DNA of 64,000 bases from Nocardioides sp. URHA0032 (GTDB lineage: Bacteria; Actinomycetota; Actinomycetes; Propionibacteriales; Nocardioidaceae), in the NCBI RefSeq assembly GCF_000620645.1, contig NZ_JIAV01000015.1, positions 62,001 through 126,000 on the forward strand, given 5' to 3'. The position numbers were made by a program, and so were the translations under genes. Below, in pieces: positions 41,604 through 50,191 of this stretch. Below the pieces are notes generated by a model. The model did not search any database. It had not been told where the DNA came from and worked only from the letters and a program-made list of their open reading frames with translations. Every line of letters starts with the position of its first letter. Position 1 is the stretch's first letter.

Positions 41604-42419
41604 TCACATGTGCAGCGATGCGTGCCGGTTGACGTCCTTGTAGAGCAGGTACCGGAAGCGTCCCGGGCCGCCGGCGTAGCAGGCCTGCGGGCAGAACGCG
41701 CGCAGCCACATGAAGTCGCCCTCCTGGACCTCGACCCAGTCCTTGTTGAGCAGGTAGACCGCCTTGCCCTCGAGCACGTACAGGCCGTGCTCCATCACGT
41801 GCGTCTCCGGGAACGGGATGGCGCCGCCGGGCTCGAAGCTGACGATGTTCACGTGCATGTCGTGGCGCACGTCGTCGGGATCGACGAAGCGCTGGGTCCC
41901 CCACGCGCCGTCGGTGCCCGGCATCGGCTGGACCGGCACGTCGCTCTCGTGCGTCACGAAGGCATCCGGCAGGGCGACCCCGTCGACGCGCTCGTAGGCC
42001 TTGCGGATCCAGTGGAACGTCGCATTCGCCTCCGCGTCGTTGCGCAGCGCCCAGTCGGTGCCCGGCGGCAGGAACGCGTAGCCGCCGGACTCCACGCGGT
42101 GCAGCACCCCGTCCAGCGTCAGCGAGACGGTGCCGCCGACGACGAACAGCACGCCCTCGGCGCCGGTGTCCGGCTCCGGCGCCGCGCTGCCGCCCCCGGG
42201 GGCGACCTCGACGACGTACCAGCTGAACGTCTCGGCGAAGCCCGACAACGGCCGGGCGATCACCCACAGCCGGGTGTTCTCCCAGTGCGGCAGCCGGCTG
42301 GTGACGATGTCGCGCATGGTGCCGCGCGGCAGCACGGCGTACGCCTCGGTGAAGGCCGCGCGGTCGGTGGTGAGCTCGGTCTGGCCGGGCAGTCCGCCGG
42401 TCGGCACGTAGTACGTCAT
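41604..42419 (-). CDS. allE: (S)-ureidoglycine aminohydrolase
   Basis: Releases ammonia from (S)-ureidoglycine to give (S)-ureidoglycolate. The 271-residue bicupin has an N-terminal cupin (GVLFVVGGTVSLTLDG, FLPPGTDWALRN) and a C-terminal metal cupin (GGAIPFPETHVMEHGLYVLEGKA read in two parts at about 197-219). The C-terminal LYKDVNRH is family-typical. ATG overlaps the allB stop. Its substrate needs allantoate amidohydrolase (AllC), which is not seen in the window. Confidence 0.92.
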   Translation of the reverse strand: MTYYVPTGGLPGQTELTTDRAAFTEAYAVLPRGTMRDIVTSRLPHWENTRLWVIARPLSGFAETFSWYVVEVAPGGGSAAPEPDTGAEGVLFVVGGTVSLTLDGVLHRVESGGYAFLPPGTDWALRNDAEANATFHWIRKAYERVDGVALPDAFVTHESDVPVQPMPGTDGAWGTQRFVDPDDVRHDMHVNIVSFEPGGAIPFPETHVMEHGLYVLEGKAVYLLNKDWVEVQEGDFMWLRAFCPQACYAGGPGRFRYLLYKDVNRHASLHM

Positions 42420-43720
42420 GCGCCCCTCCTCAGCAGCCGGCCGCGCGGGTCGGCCGCCAGGTCGATCGGTGTGCCGCGCAGCCAGGTCTGCCGGACGGTG
42501 CCGGTGAGCGTACGCCCGTCGTACGGCGAGACCGGGTTCTTGTGCTGGAGGGCGGAGGCGTCGACGCGGAACGCCTCGTCGGGCGCGAGCACGCAGAAGT
42601 CGGCGTCGTACCCGACCGCGATCTCGCCCTTGCCGGCGAGCTCGACCCGGCGTGCGGGCGCCGTGGACATCCAGCCCACCACGTCGGCCAGCCCGTGCCC
42701 GCGCTCCCGCGCCGCGGTCCACACCAACGGCAGCGACAGCTGGAGCGATGCGATGCCGCCCCACGCCGCGCCGAAGTCGCCGCGCTTGAGGTCGGCCGTG
42801 CAGGGCGAGTGGTCGGACACCACGAAGTCGATCTCGCCGGTGGCCAGCGCCGCCCACAGCCGCTCCCGGTTGGACGCTCTCCGGACCGGCGGGCAGCACT
42901 TGAACTCCGTGGCCCCGTCCGGCACGTCCTCGGCCGCGAGGACGAGGTAGTGCGGGCAGGTCTCCACCGAGACGCCGCTCCCGCGCAGCGACGGCAGCGC
43001 GTCGGCTGCGCTCAGGTGCACGACGTGGGCGCGGCCGCCCGTCGCGCGTGCGGTGGACACGACCAGCTCGACCGCACTCCGTTCGGCCTCCGGCGGGCGG
43101 GAGGTCAGGAACCCCTCGTACGGCAGCCCGGACGCCTCCCGCACCAGGGCACCGTCCTCGGCGTGCACGATCATCAGCGTCCCGAGGCGGGCGGTCTCCG
43201 CCATCGCCGCGAGCAGCTGCGAGGGGTCGAGTGGCGGGAACTCCGCGACCCCGGAGTCCAGGAGGAAGCACTTGAAGCCGTACACGCCGGCCTCGTGCAG
43301 GGCGGCGAGGTCTCCGACGTTGCCGGGCACCGCGCCGCCCCAGAAGCCGACGTCGACGTGCACCTGGTCGCGCGCGACGTCCTGCTTCACCGCGAGCGCG
43401 GCGACGGTCGTCGTCGCCGGGATGCTGTTGAGCGGCATGTCGACGATCGTCGTGACGCCCCCGGCAGCCGCGGCGCGGGTGGCGGTCGCGAAGCCCTCCC
43501 ACTCGGTGCGGCCGGGCTCGTTGACGTGCACGTGGGTGTCGACCAGGCCGGGCAGCAGCACCTCGTCGTCGGCCAGCACGACGGTGTCCGGCGCCGAGAG
43601 CTCGTCGTACGCCGCCACCTCGGCGATCCGGCCGTCCCGGATCCCGATCGCCGCCGCCCGCTCCGCACCACCGACGACCGCGCGCCGGGCCCGGACGACG
43701 GTGTGGAGCTCAGCTGCCAC
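42416..43720 (-). CDS. allB: allantoinase
   Basis: Hydrolyses allantoin to allantoate. The 434-residue cyclic amidohydrolase carries the binuclear metal motif DTHVHVNEPGR (about 61-71). The Lys of GVYGFKCFLLDSG is the probable carboxylated bridge, HVVHLS and ETCPHYL supply His ligands, and VVSDHSPC holds the catalytic Asp. The start is a GTG at 43720, overlapping the uraH stop by 11 bases, so translation is coupled. Confidence 0.94.
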   Translation of the reverse strand: MAAELHTVVRARRAVVGGAERAAAIGIRDGRIAEVAAYDELSAPDTVVLADDEVLLPGLVDTHVHVNEPGRTEWEGFATATRAAAAGGVTTIVDMPLNSIPATTTVAALAVKQDVARDQVHVDVGFWGGAVPGNVGDLAALHEAGVYGFKCFLLDSGVAEFPPLDPSQLLAAMAETARLGTLMIVHAEDGALVREASGLPYEGFLTSRPPEAERSAVELVVSTARATGGRAHVVHLSAADALPSLRGSGVSVETCPHYLVLAAEDVPDGATEFKCCPPVRRASNRERLWAALATGEIDFVVSDHSPCTADLKRGDFGAAWGGIASLQLSLPLVWTAARERGHGLADVVGWMSTAPARRVELAGKGEIAVGYDADFCVLAPDEAFRVDASALQHKNPVSPYDGRTLTGTVRQTWLRGTPIDLAADPRGRLLRRGA

Positions 43721-44018
43721 GGTAGGTGGAGTAGCCGAACGGGTTGAGGAGCAGCGGCACGTGGTAGTGCTCGTCGCCGCCGACGCGGAACGCGACCGCG
43801 ACCTCGGGGTAGAACGCGTCGGCGCCCAGGTAGCTGCCGGTGTCGAAGACGAGGGTGTAGTCCCCCGGCGGCAGGTCCGCGGCCAGGCTCGCGACCCGTC
43901 CGTCGCCGTCGGTGACGCCCGCTCCGAGGAACGCGCCGCCGGACTCGAGCCGGACGGCGACGCCGGCGGCGGGGCGACCGCGGCTGGTGTCGAGGACGTG
44001 CGTGCTCAGGCTGGCCAT
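43710..44018 (-). CDS. uraH: 5-hydroxyisourate hydrolase
   Basis: A transthyretin-like enzyme that opens 5-hydroxyisourate, the unstable uricase product, to OHCU. At 102 residues it is close to the family length of about 110-115. It shows LSTHVLDTSRGRPA at the N-terminus, YHVPLLLNPFGYSTY and the terminal tetrapeptide YRGS that forms the active site. It overlaps uraD by one base and allB by 11. Confidence 0.95.
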   Translation of the reverse strand: MASLSTHVLDTSRGRPAAGVAVRLESGGAFLGAGVTDGDGRVASLAADLPPGDYTLVFDTGSYLGADAFYPEVAVAFRVGGDEHYHVPLLLNPFGYSTYRGS

Positions 44019-44497
44019 CAGAGGATCTCTCCCAGTCTCAGCAGGGCGATCTGCCGCAGCTGCTCGACGGTCTCGGCGCGCTCGGTGGCGTCGTCGTTGC
44101 CGAGCCGGCGCTCCAGCTCGGCGAGGATCTCGCGGGAGTCGCGGCCCGCCGCGCGGATCAGGAAGACCCGGTCGAACCGCTCCTCGTAGGCGCGGTTCCC
44201 GTCCGCCAGCCGCTGCAGCACCTCGGCGTCCGAGTGGTCGACGCCGGACTGCTCGCGCTCGGAGCGCGCCGCGTCGTGGCCGGCGCCGGCGCGCTCGCCG
44301 ATGCGCGGATGGCGGGCCAGCGCCGCCTCGAGCTCGGCGTCGGTCAGGCTCGCCGCCGACGCGGAGGCCAGCGCCAGCGCGGCATCCCGGTCGCCGTACG
44401 GGCGCCCGGCCAGCATCTCGTCGAGCCAGCGGGGCACGTCGAGACAGGCGGTCAGCGCCGCCCGCGCCTCGTCCTCGGTCAGCTCGTCGAACCTCAT
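44018..44497 (-). CDS. uraD: OHCU decarboxylase
   Basis: Decarboxylates 2-oxo-4-hydroxy-4-carboxy-5-ureidoimidazoline to S-allantoin. The 159-residue all-helical protein has HPRIGERA with the catalytic His (about 63), SEREQSG, and the NRAYEERFDRVFLIRAAGRD stretch typical of the family. It starts with ATG 44497, overlapping the uricase stop as ATGA. Confidence 0.94.
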   Translation of the reverse strand: MRFDELTEDEARAALTACLDVPRWLDEMLAGRPYGDRDAALALASASAASLTDAELEAALARHPRIGERAGAGHDAARSEREQSGVDHSDAEVLQRLADGNRAYEERFDRVFLIRAAGRDSREILAELERRLGNDDATERAETVEQLRQIALLRLGEIL

Positions 44498-45345
44498 CGG
44501 TCGTCCCGGGTGACGGTGGCCTCGATCAGGCCGTACGGCCGGTCCGCCGCGACGAAGACCTCGCCGGGGTTGTCCAGCCCGAAGGGGCTGAGGTCCACCA
44601 GGAAGTGGTGCTTGTTGGGCGCCGCGAACGAGACCTCCGCGATCCCGTCGTGGGCCTCGAGCACCGCGCGGCCCATCGCGTACAGCGTCTCCTGGAGCGC
44701 GTGGCTGTACGTGGTCGCGAAGGTCGACGTGATCAGGCCCCGCACCTCGTCGTACGACGCGTCCCAGTCGGCGGGGTCCGTGCGGTGCCGCCAGGTCGCG
44801 TCGAGGGAGGTGGCGAGGATGCGGTCGTCGGCCTCGGGAAGCGTCGTGTAGTCGTCGCGCAGGAAGCCCTTGAACTCCGAGCCGGTCGACTTCAGGATCA
44901 CCAGCCCGCCCAGTCCGGAGGCGACCACCACACCGTCACGGGTGCGGTCGACCACCGCCAGCCGGGTCTCCTGGCCGCGGCGGACGAACGTGTGGTCGTG
45001 GCCCTGCCCGTCGACCTCGACCCGGTCCCACGCGTACTCCTCGACCGAGACCCGCGCCCCGCTCGCCACCGGCGTCGCGTCCAGCAGCCGCTCCGACAGC
45101 GCGAGCGCGTAGTCCTCGGGCGAGGAGACGCCGTGCTTCCTCGCATACGCGAACGCGGTGTTCTTCTGGGTGTCGGTGGGCAGCACGTCCGACTGGTCGC
45201 CGGCCACGTGGGCGGCGGCGAAGTCACCGCGCAGGGAGGTCGAGACGTTGAGGTCCCGGATCTCGTGGCGCGGGGTGTCGCGGATGATCCGGACCACGCG
45301 GGACTCCGCCTTGCCGTACTGGTTGGCGCCGAGCACGATCCCCAT
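44494..45345 (-). CDS. uox: uricase (urate oxidase)
   Basis: Cofactor-free oxidation of urate to 5-hydroxyisourate. The 283-residue protein has two T-fold halves. The catalytic Lys is in NQYGKAESRV (about 8-17) and the Thr in PTDTQKNT (about 56-63). The second half contains NKHHFLVDLSPFGLDN (about 250-265). It begins MGIVLGANQYG, lies three bases after the DUF6986 stop and overlaps uraD. The three oxidative steps from urate to allantoin are thus encoded back to back. Confidence 0.95.
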   Translation of the reverse strand: MGIVLGANQYGKAESRVVRIIRDTPRHEIRDLNVSTSLRGDFAAAHVAGDQSDVLPTDTQKNTAFAYARKHGVSSPEDYALALSERLLDATPVASGARVSVEEYAWDRVEVDGQGHDHTFVRRGQETRLAVVDRTRDGVVVASGLGGLVILKSTGSEFKGFLRDDYTTLPEADDRILATSLDATWRHRTDPADWDASYDEVRGLITSTFATTYSHALQETLYAMGRAVLEAHDGIAEVSFAAPNKHHFLVDLSPFGLDNPGEVFVAADRPYGLIEATVTRDDR

Positions 45346-45348
45346 CGC

Positions 45349-46500
45349 TCATCCCTCCCCTGTGTCGTCGGCGTCGTCGAACGCCCCGCACGCGCGGCCG
45401 CGCCGGAGGAAGTCCGCCAGCGCCCGGTCGGTCGCCGGCTCCTCGAGCCGTGAGCCGGCCGGGCGCCCCGCGCGGTAGAACGCGAAGGTGGCGGCGTACC
45501 GGGTCGGCAGCTGGGCGGGGTGCAGGTCCCAGCCCTGGTAGAAGCCGCGCTCGAGCGACCGGCGGACCAGGCGCAGGTGGGTCTCCCAGCCGAGGCGCAC
45601 GGCGTCCGCGTCGCCGATCGGGAGGATGTTGGTCGACCCGTCCGAGAGCCGGACGCCGGTGCCGGCGGCCGCCGCCTGCATGACCGCCTTCGCGTGGTCG
45701 GCCGCTGGGTGGTCGAGCGCCTGGTGGGCCGCGGCGATCCCGACGTACGCGCTGTAGTCGTAGGTCCCGTAGTGCAGGCCGGTGCACCGTCCGTCGGCCG
45801 CGTGGATCATCCGGGCGACCAGGGCGGTCCCGTCCGTGCCGAGGATCGACTGCGGGGTCTCGACCTGGATCTCGAAGCGCAGGCTGCCGGGCTCGAGGGC
45901 GAGCCCGGTCTCCAGGTGCCCGGCGGCGTGGACCATCGCCTCGACCTGGTCGACCGAGGTCACCTTCGGCAGCGTCACGACGAACCCCGCGGGGAGCGGA
46001 CCGCCGCCGGTCAGGGCGTCCACGAAGCCCGCCAGCGTGCGCAGGCCGCGGTGCCGGGTCGGCCGCTCCAGGCTCTTGAACCGGATGCCGTACGACGGCG
46101 GCGCGGTGCCCGCCGCGATCGCGGTCCGGAGCGCCGTCGCGGCGGCGCCGACGGCGGCGTCCTCCGCGTCGTCGGGCCGCGTGCCGTAGCCGTCCTCGAA
46201 GTCGATCCGGAGGTCGTCGACCGGCCGGGTCCGCAGTCGCCAGCGAACCCGTTCCAGCAGGCGGCGGTCGTCGCCGATCAGCTCGAGGAAGAGGTCCTCG
46301 TGCTCCGCGAGCGTGGCGAGTGCCTGCTCGCCGTACGACACCGCCGTGCTGGCGTCGAACCGGTCGGCCGGCACGTAGACGGTGTGCACCGGCTGCGGCA
46401 CCCCGGTGCCGCCGGGGTAGCAGCGGACGAGCTCGGCGTCCGCCCGCTCGAGCCGGGCGTCGAGCTCGTCGGTGAGCCGCGCGAGCTCCAGGGGCGCCAT
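45349..46500 (-). CDS. DUF6986 aldolase/citrate-lyase-like protein
   Basis: A 383-residue member of a poorly characterised family with the HpcH/HpaI and citrate-lyase beta barrel fold. Motifs are LRIDFEDGYG (about 97-106), the strand RFEIQVETPQSI with a probable metal Glu, and LHYGTYDYSAYVG. It is the promoter-proximal gene of the urate cluster, three bases before uricase, with TAGGGT six bases before its ATG (leaderless). Because the family adds or removes acyl-CoA or glyoxylate-type units, it may handle glyoxylate from ureidoglycolate; this is inference. Confidence 0.8.
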   Translation of the reverse strand: MAPLELARLTDELDARLERADAELVRCYPGGTGVPQPVHTVYVPADRFDASTAVSYGEQALATLAEHEDLFLELIGDDRRLLERVRWRLRTRPVDDLRIDFEDGYGTRPDDAEDAAVGAAATALRTAIAAGTAPPSYGIRFKSLERPTRHRGLRTLAGFVDALTGGGPLPAGFVVTLPKVTSVDQVEAMVHAAGHLETGLALEPGSLRFEIQVETPQSILGTDGTALVARMIHAADGRCTGLHYGTYDYSAYVGIAAAHQALDHPAADHAKAVMQAAAAGTGVRLSDGSTNILPIGDADAVRLGWETHLRLVRRSLERGFYQGWDLHPAQLPTRYAATFAFYRAGRPAGSRLEEPATDRALADFLRRGRACGAFDDADDTGEG

Positions 46501-46542
46501 GAGCGCACCCTAGTCCGTTGCACTGCTGCCTAGGCTGATGTC
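46501..46542. promoter_or_regulatory. divergent leaderless promoters
   Basis: In 42 bp between two divergent starts, TAGGGT on the minus strand (46507-46512) lies six bases before ATG 46500, and TAGGCT on the plus strand (46531-46536) lies six bases before GTG 46543. Both fit -10 elements of leaderless transcripts. Any regulator would affect both genes. Confidence 0.5.
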
Positions 46543-48207
46543 GTGAGCACCCCCGCGATCGTGCTGATCGGCGCCGAGCACCCCCACGACCTGCGCGGCG
46601 CGTTCGGCCGCTACGAGCAGGAGTACGACGTCCGGCTCGCGCGGTCCTGCAAGGAAGCCCTGCTGGAGACCCACGACGTCCTGAGCTCCGGCGGGACGGT
46701 GGCGATGTACGTCTCCGAGTCGGCGGTCCCCGACGCGGAGACCGTCCTGCACGCCTTCCACAAGCTGCGGGAGAAGGTGCCGACCGCCCGCCGGGTGATC
46801 GCGGCGCACTGGGACCGTTTCCTCACCGACGCCCCCGGACTCCGGCCGGGCATGGCGACGGGCAAGTACGACGCGTTCCTGCTGATGCCCCGCGGCGTGC
46901 GCGACGAGGAGTTCCACAACGCGATCACCGACCTGCTCTCGGACTGGGGCTCGACGGTCCCCGACCCCGAGGTCGTGTCGGTCAAGATCGTCTCGCCGGT
47001 CCACGACGGGCTCACGCTCGCGATCCGCGACTTCCTCGACCGGATGGGCATGCCGAGCGCGGTGTACCCGCCCGACTCCGGCGGCGGCCGCTACGTGCTG
47101 GGGATGTGGGAGGGCGAGCCGGCGTACCCGCTCGTGTTCGCCCTCAACCGGCCGGTGGTGGCGGCGACCTCGGTCCGCGACGTCGCGATCGCGCTGTACG
47201 GCGCCCCGACCGAGCTCGACCTCGACCACGTCGTCGACGTCGCGGTCGTCGGTGGCGGCCCGGCCGGCCTCGCGGCCGCGGTGTACGCCGCGTCCGAGGG
47301 CCTCTCGACGGTGATCCTGGAGGCCGAGGCGATCGGCGGTCAGGCGGGGACCAGCTCGATGATCCGCAACTACCTCGGCTTCCCGCGCGGCATCTCGGGC
47401 ATGCGGCTGGCCCAGCGTGCCCGCAACCAGGCGCTGCGCTTCGGCGCCCGGTTCTTCACCGGCCAAGTGGTCGACGAGCTCCGGCCCGGCCACGACCGCG
47501 AGCCGCACGTCCTCTGCACCGAGTCCGGCGAGGTCCGCGCCCGGTCCGTGGTGATCGCGAGCGGTGTCGCGTACCGCAAGCTGCGCGTCGACCCGATCGA
47601 GGAGCTGGTGGGGATGGGCGTCTACTACGGCGCCGCGATGACCGCGGCCCGCGAGATGGAGGGGCAGGACGTCTTCGTGGTCGGCGGCGGCAACTCGGCC
47701 GGGCAGGCCGCGATGCACCTGGCACGCTTCGCCCGTTCGGTCACGATCCTGGTCCGCCGGCCGGCGCTGGCGGAGACGATGTCGGCGTACCTGGTCGGCG
47801 AGATCACCTACAACAGCCGGATCTCGGTCCGCACCTGCACGGCCGTGGTCGACGGTGGCGGCGACGGGCGGCTCGAGTGGCTCCAGCTCGAGGACGTCAG
47901 GACCGGCGAGCGCGAGCGGGTCGCGGCGTACGGGCTGTTCCTCCTGCTCGGCGCCGAGCCGCACTGCGACTGGATCCCGCCCGGCATCGCCCGCGACCCG
48001 CGCGGCTTCGTGCTCACCGGCCGCGACGTCCCGCGCGAGCACTGGGCCGACGGGCTGCCGCCGGCGGAGCTCGCCACCACGGTGCCGGGCGTCTTCTGCG
48101 CCGGTGACGTCCGCGCGGGCTCGATGAAACGGGTGGCCTCCGCGAGCGGCGAGGGCGCGTCCGTCGTACCTCTCGTGCACGCGTGGCTGTCGCCCGAGCC
48201 CGCCTGA
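46543..48207 (+). CDS. thioredoxin reductase-like flavoprotein with N-terminal receiver-like region
   Basis: A 554-residue FAD/NAD(P)H oxidoreductase. Residues 1-125 resemble a degenerate response-regulator fold, about 130-205 a thioredoxin-like linker region, and 225-550 a thioredoxin reductase module with VVGGGPAGLAAA and VVGGGNSAGQAAM dinucleotide loops. Where TrxR has CxxC the sequence reads GVYYGAAMTAA, so it cannot use the classical disulfide relay. The acidic pocket of a receiver (DD) is not evident. It belongs to the family called fused response regulator/thioredoxin-disulfide reductase; its true substrate is unknown. Confidence 0.8.
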   Translation: MSTPAIVLIGAEHPHDLRGAFGRYEQEYDVRLARSCKEALLETHDVLSSGGTVAMYVSESAVPDAETVLHAFHKLREKVPTARRVIAAHWDRFLTDAPGLRPGMATGKYDAFLLMPRGVRDEEFHNAITDLLSDWGSTVPDPEVVSVKIVSPVHDGLTLAIRDFLDRMGMPSAVYPPDSGGGRYVLGMWEGEPAYPLVFALNRPVVAATSVRDVAIALYGAPTELDLDHVVDVAVVGGGPAGLAAAVYAASEGLSTVILEAEAIGGQAGTSSMIRNYLGFPRGISGMRLAQRARNQALRFGARFFTGQVVDELRPGHDREPHVLCTESGEVRARSVVIASGVAYRKLRVDPIEELVGMGVYYGAAMTAAREMEGQDVFVVGGGNSAGQAAMHLARFARSVTILVRRPALAETMSAYLVGEITYNSRISVRTCTAVVDGGGDGRLEWLQLEDVRTGERERVAAYGLFLLLGAEPHCDWIPPGIARDPRGFVLTGRDVPREHWADGLPPAELATTVPGVFCAGDVRAGSMKRVASASGEGASVVPLVHAWLSPEPA

Positions 48208-48234
48208 CAATCCCTCACATTGGGGTATTCCTAA

Positions 48235-48250
48235 ACCCGCCCCGGCGGGT
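48235..48250 (+). terminator. short GC hairpin after flavoprotein gene
   Basis: ACCCGCC-CC-GGCGGGT is a perfect seven-base stem 27 bases after the stop at 48207. There is no T-run, so it may be a weak terminator or a 5' structure of the next gene. Confidence 0.35.
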
Positions 48251-48340
48251 CGATAGTCGAGAGGTCCTTGCGACTCGCCTCCCCTGTCCCTCCGACCGTC
48301 GCGAAGCGGGCCGCGCCTCACTCACCCGCATGGAGGCGCT

Positions 48341-50191
48341 GTGCATCCCCTCCCCCGGCTCCGAACCGTCGTCATCTTCACGAGCCTGGTTCTCGCCACC
48401 GCGTCGTTCCAGACCTCTGCTGCCCGTGCCGTGCTTCCCCCGTCCGCCGACACGCTCGTGTCGGTCGGCAGCCCGGACGGCCCGTTCTCGGCCAACAAGC
48501 AGAACGAGCCCGCCATCACGCACGACCCGACCGACCCGACCGTCCTCGTCGCCGGCGCCAACGACAACATCGACATGGAGGCCTGCAATGCCGGGCCCGA
48601 TGACGACTGCCCGTTCACGCCTGGCGTGGGAGTGTCGGGCGTCTACTTCTCCTTCGACTCCGGCTCCTCGTGGCAGCAGCCGACGTACCAGGGCCTGACC
48701 GCCCGCGGGTGCACCGGCGAGCCCGGCGACGACGACCCCGAGTGCACCCCGGAGGCCGGCGACATCGGGACGCTCCCGAACTACGCCGAGCACGGCCTGG
48801 CCTCCGACGGCGACCCCGCGTTGGCGTTCGGGCCGAAGCCCGCGACCGGCGGTGGCTTCAGCTACGCCCACGGCGCCCGGCTGTACTACGCGAACCTCAC
48901 CTCCGCCGTTCCGGGAGCGGCGCCGTTCAAGGGCTTCGAGGCGATCGCGGTGTCGCACAGCGACGACACCCGCGCGGCGGCGTCCGGCAGCAACGCCGCC
49001 TGGAGCGACCCGGTCATCGCCAGCAAGCAGAACAGCGCGCTGTTCTCCGACAAGGAGCAGATCTGGGCGGACAACGCGGCCACGAGCCCACACTTCGGCA
49101 ACGTCTACGTCTGCTACGCCGGCTTCCGCTCGGTGCCGGGCGCGAGCCAGCCGCTGTTCGTGCTGACCTCACGGGATGGCGGGTCCAGCTGGACACAGAA
49201 GCAGGTCAGCTCGGCCGCCAACAACACCCACAGCCAGCAGGGCTTCGGGCGCAGCGGCTGCACTGTACGTACCGACTCTCACGGCGTCGTCTACGTCTTC
49301 AGCTACGCGTTCGGCGTCGGCTCGCCCGGCCTGGGACGCATTCAGATGGTCCGCTCGACCGACGGTGGCCACACCTGGACCCGGCCGACGACGGTCCAGA
49401 CCGCCTACGACACCTGCTCGGAGGTCGAGCCCTCCATCGGCCGCTGTGTCGAGGACGGCGTCGCCGGTGCCCGCGACGACCTCTCCCCGTCGCCGTCGGT
49501 CGACATCGCCAACGGCGCTCCGTCGGGTCAGGGCGCGACCGACCGCATCGTGATGAGCTGGGTCGACGGCCGGACGCTGAACCACGAGCAGGTCATGTTC
49601 GCGTCCTCTGACAACGGCGGGGGCCGCTGGTCGCCCGCGCGGCCCATCGGGTTGCCCGGCCAGCGCGGGTACTACTCGGCGCCGGCGATCTCGCCGGACG
49701 GCATGGAGGTCTGGGTCGTCTACAACGCCTGGCTCGAGCCGTTCAAGGACAGCGCTGTCGGACCGCAGAACGACCGTCCGCTCGTGGGCGTGATGCTGCA
49801 CGCCGACTCCACAGCGTCCGGTGTCGGGTCCTTCAGCCTGGTGCACCAGGGCCGGGACGGCGACGCCCGCGGCTCCAGCCAGAACAACCTGGCGGCCGAG
49901 TTCCTCGGCGACTACGTGTACGCCACCGCGACCAACACCTACGGCGCAGCGGTCTGGAACGACGTGCGCAACGCCGCAGACTGCCCGGAGATCGACGCCT
50001 ACCGTCAGGAGCTGCACGACATCGCCGTGTCGACCGGCGCGCAGACGTCGGAGGCCGAGGAGCCTCGAGGCGAGGCGGCGCGCGAGCGTACGCAGGAGAG
50101 GGAGTTCGGCCAGCCGCCGGACGTGCAGATGCAGTGCGACCCGCGGTTCGGCAACACCGACATCTACGGAGGTGCCTGGTCCAACCCCTAG
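48341..50191 (+). CDS. secreted Asp-box (sialidase-fold) protein
   Basis: A 616-residue exported protein. A signal peptide ends near SAARA (about 29). Several Asp-boxes follow, FDSGSSWQQ, RDGGSSWTQ, TDGGHTWTR and a weaker DNGGGRWSP, marking a six-bladed propeller as in BNR/sialidase-fold proteins. Six or more cysteines occur in acidic loops. The Arg triad and Tyr of true sialidases could not be assigned, so a glycosidase activity is uncertain. GTG 48341 follows TGGAGG. It overlaps the convergent PfkB gene by four bases. Confidence 0.75.
   Translation: MHPLPRLRTVVIFTSLVLATASFQTSAARAVLPPSADTLVSVGSPDGPFSANKQNEPAITHDPTDPTVLVAGANDNIDMEACNAGPDDDCPFTPGVGVSGVYFSFDSGSSWQQPTYQGLTARGCTGEPGDDDPECTPEAGDIGTLPNYAEHGLASDGDPALAFGPKPATGGGFSYAHGARLYYANLTSAVPGAAPFKGFEAIAVSHSDDTRAAASGSNAAWSDPVIASKQNSALFSDKEQIWADNAATSPHFGNVYVCYAGFRSVPGASQPLFVLTSRDGGSSWTQKQVSSAANNTHSQQGFGRSGCTVRTDSHGVVYVFSYAFGVGSPGLGRIQMVRSTDGGHTWTRPTTVQTAYDTCSEVEPSIGRCVEDGVAGARDDLSPSPSVDIANGAPSGQGATDRIVMSWVDGRTLNHEQVMFASSDNGGGRWSPARPIGLPGQRGYYSAPAISPDGMEVWVVYNAWLEPFKDSAVGPQNDRPLVGVMLHADSTASGVGSFSLVHQGRDGDARGSSQNNLAAEFLGDYVYATATNTYGAAVWNDVRNAADCPEIDAYRQELHDIAVSTGAQTSEAEEPRGEAARERTQEREFGQPPDVQMQCDPRFGNTDIYGGAWSNP

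Noticed and set aside
48341..50191. Calling the Asp-box protein a sialidase
   Set aside because: Asp-boxes show the propeller fold only; the Arg triad, nucleophile Tyr and Asp of exo-sialidases could not be assigned.
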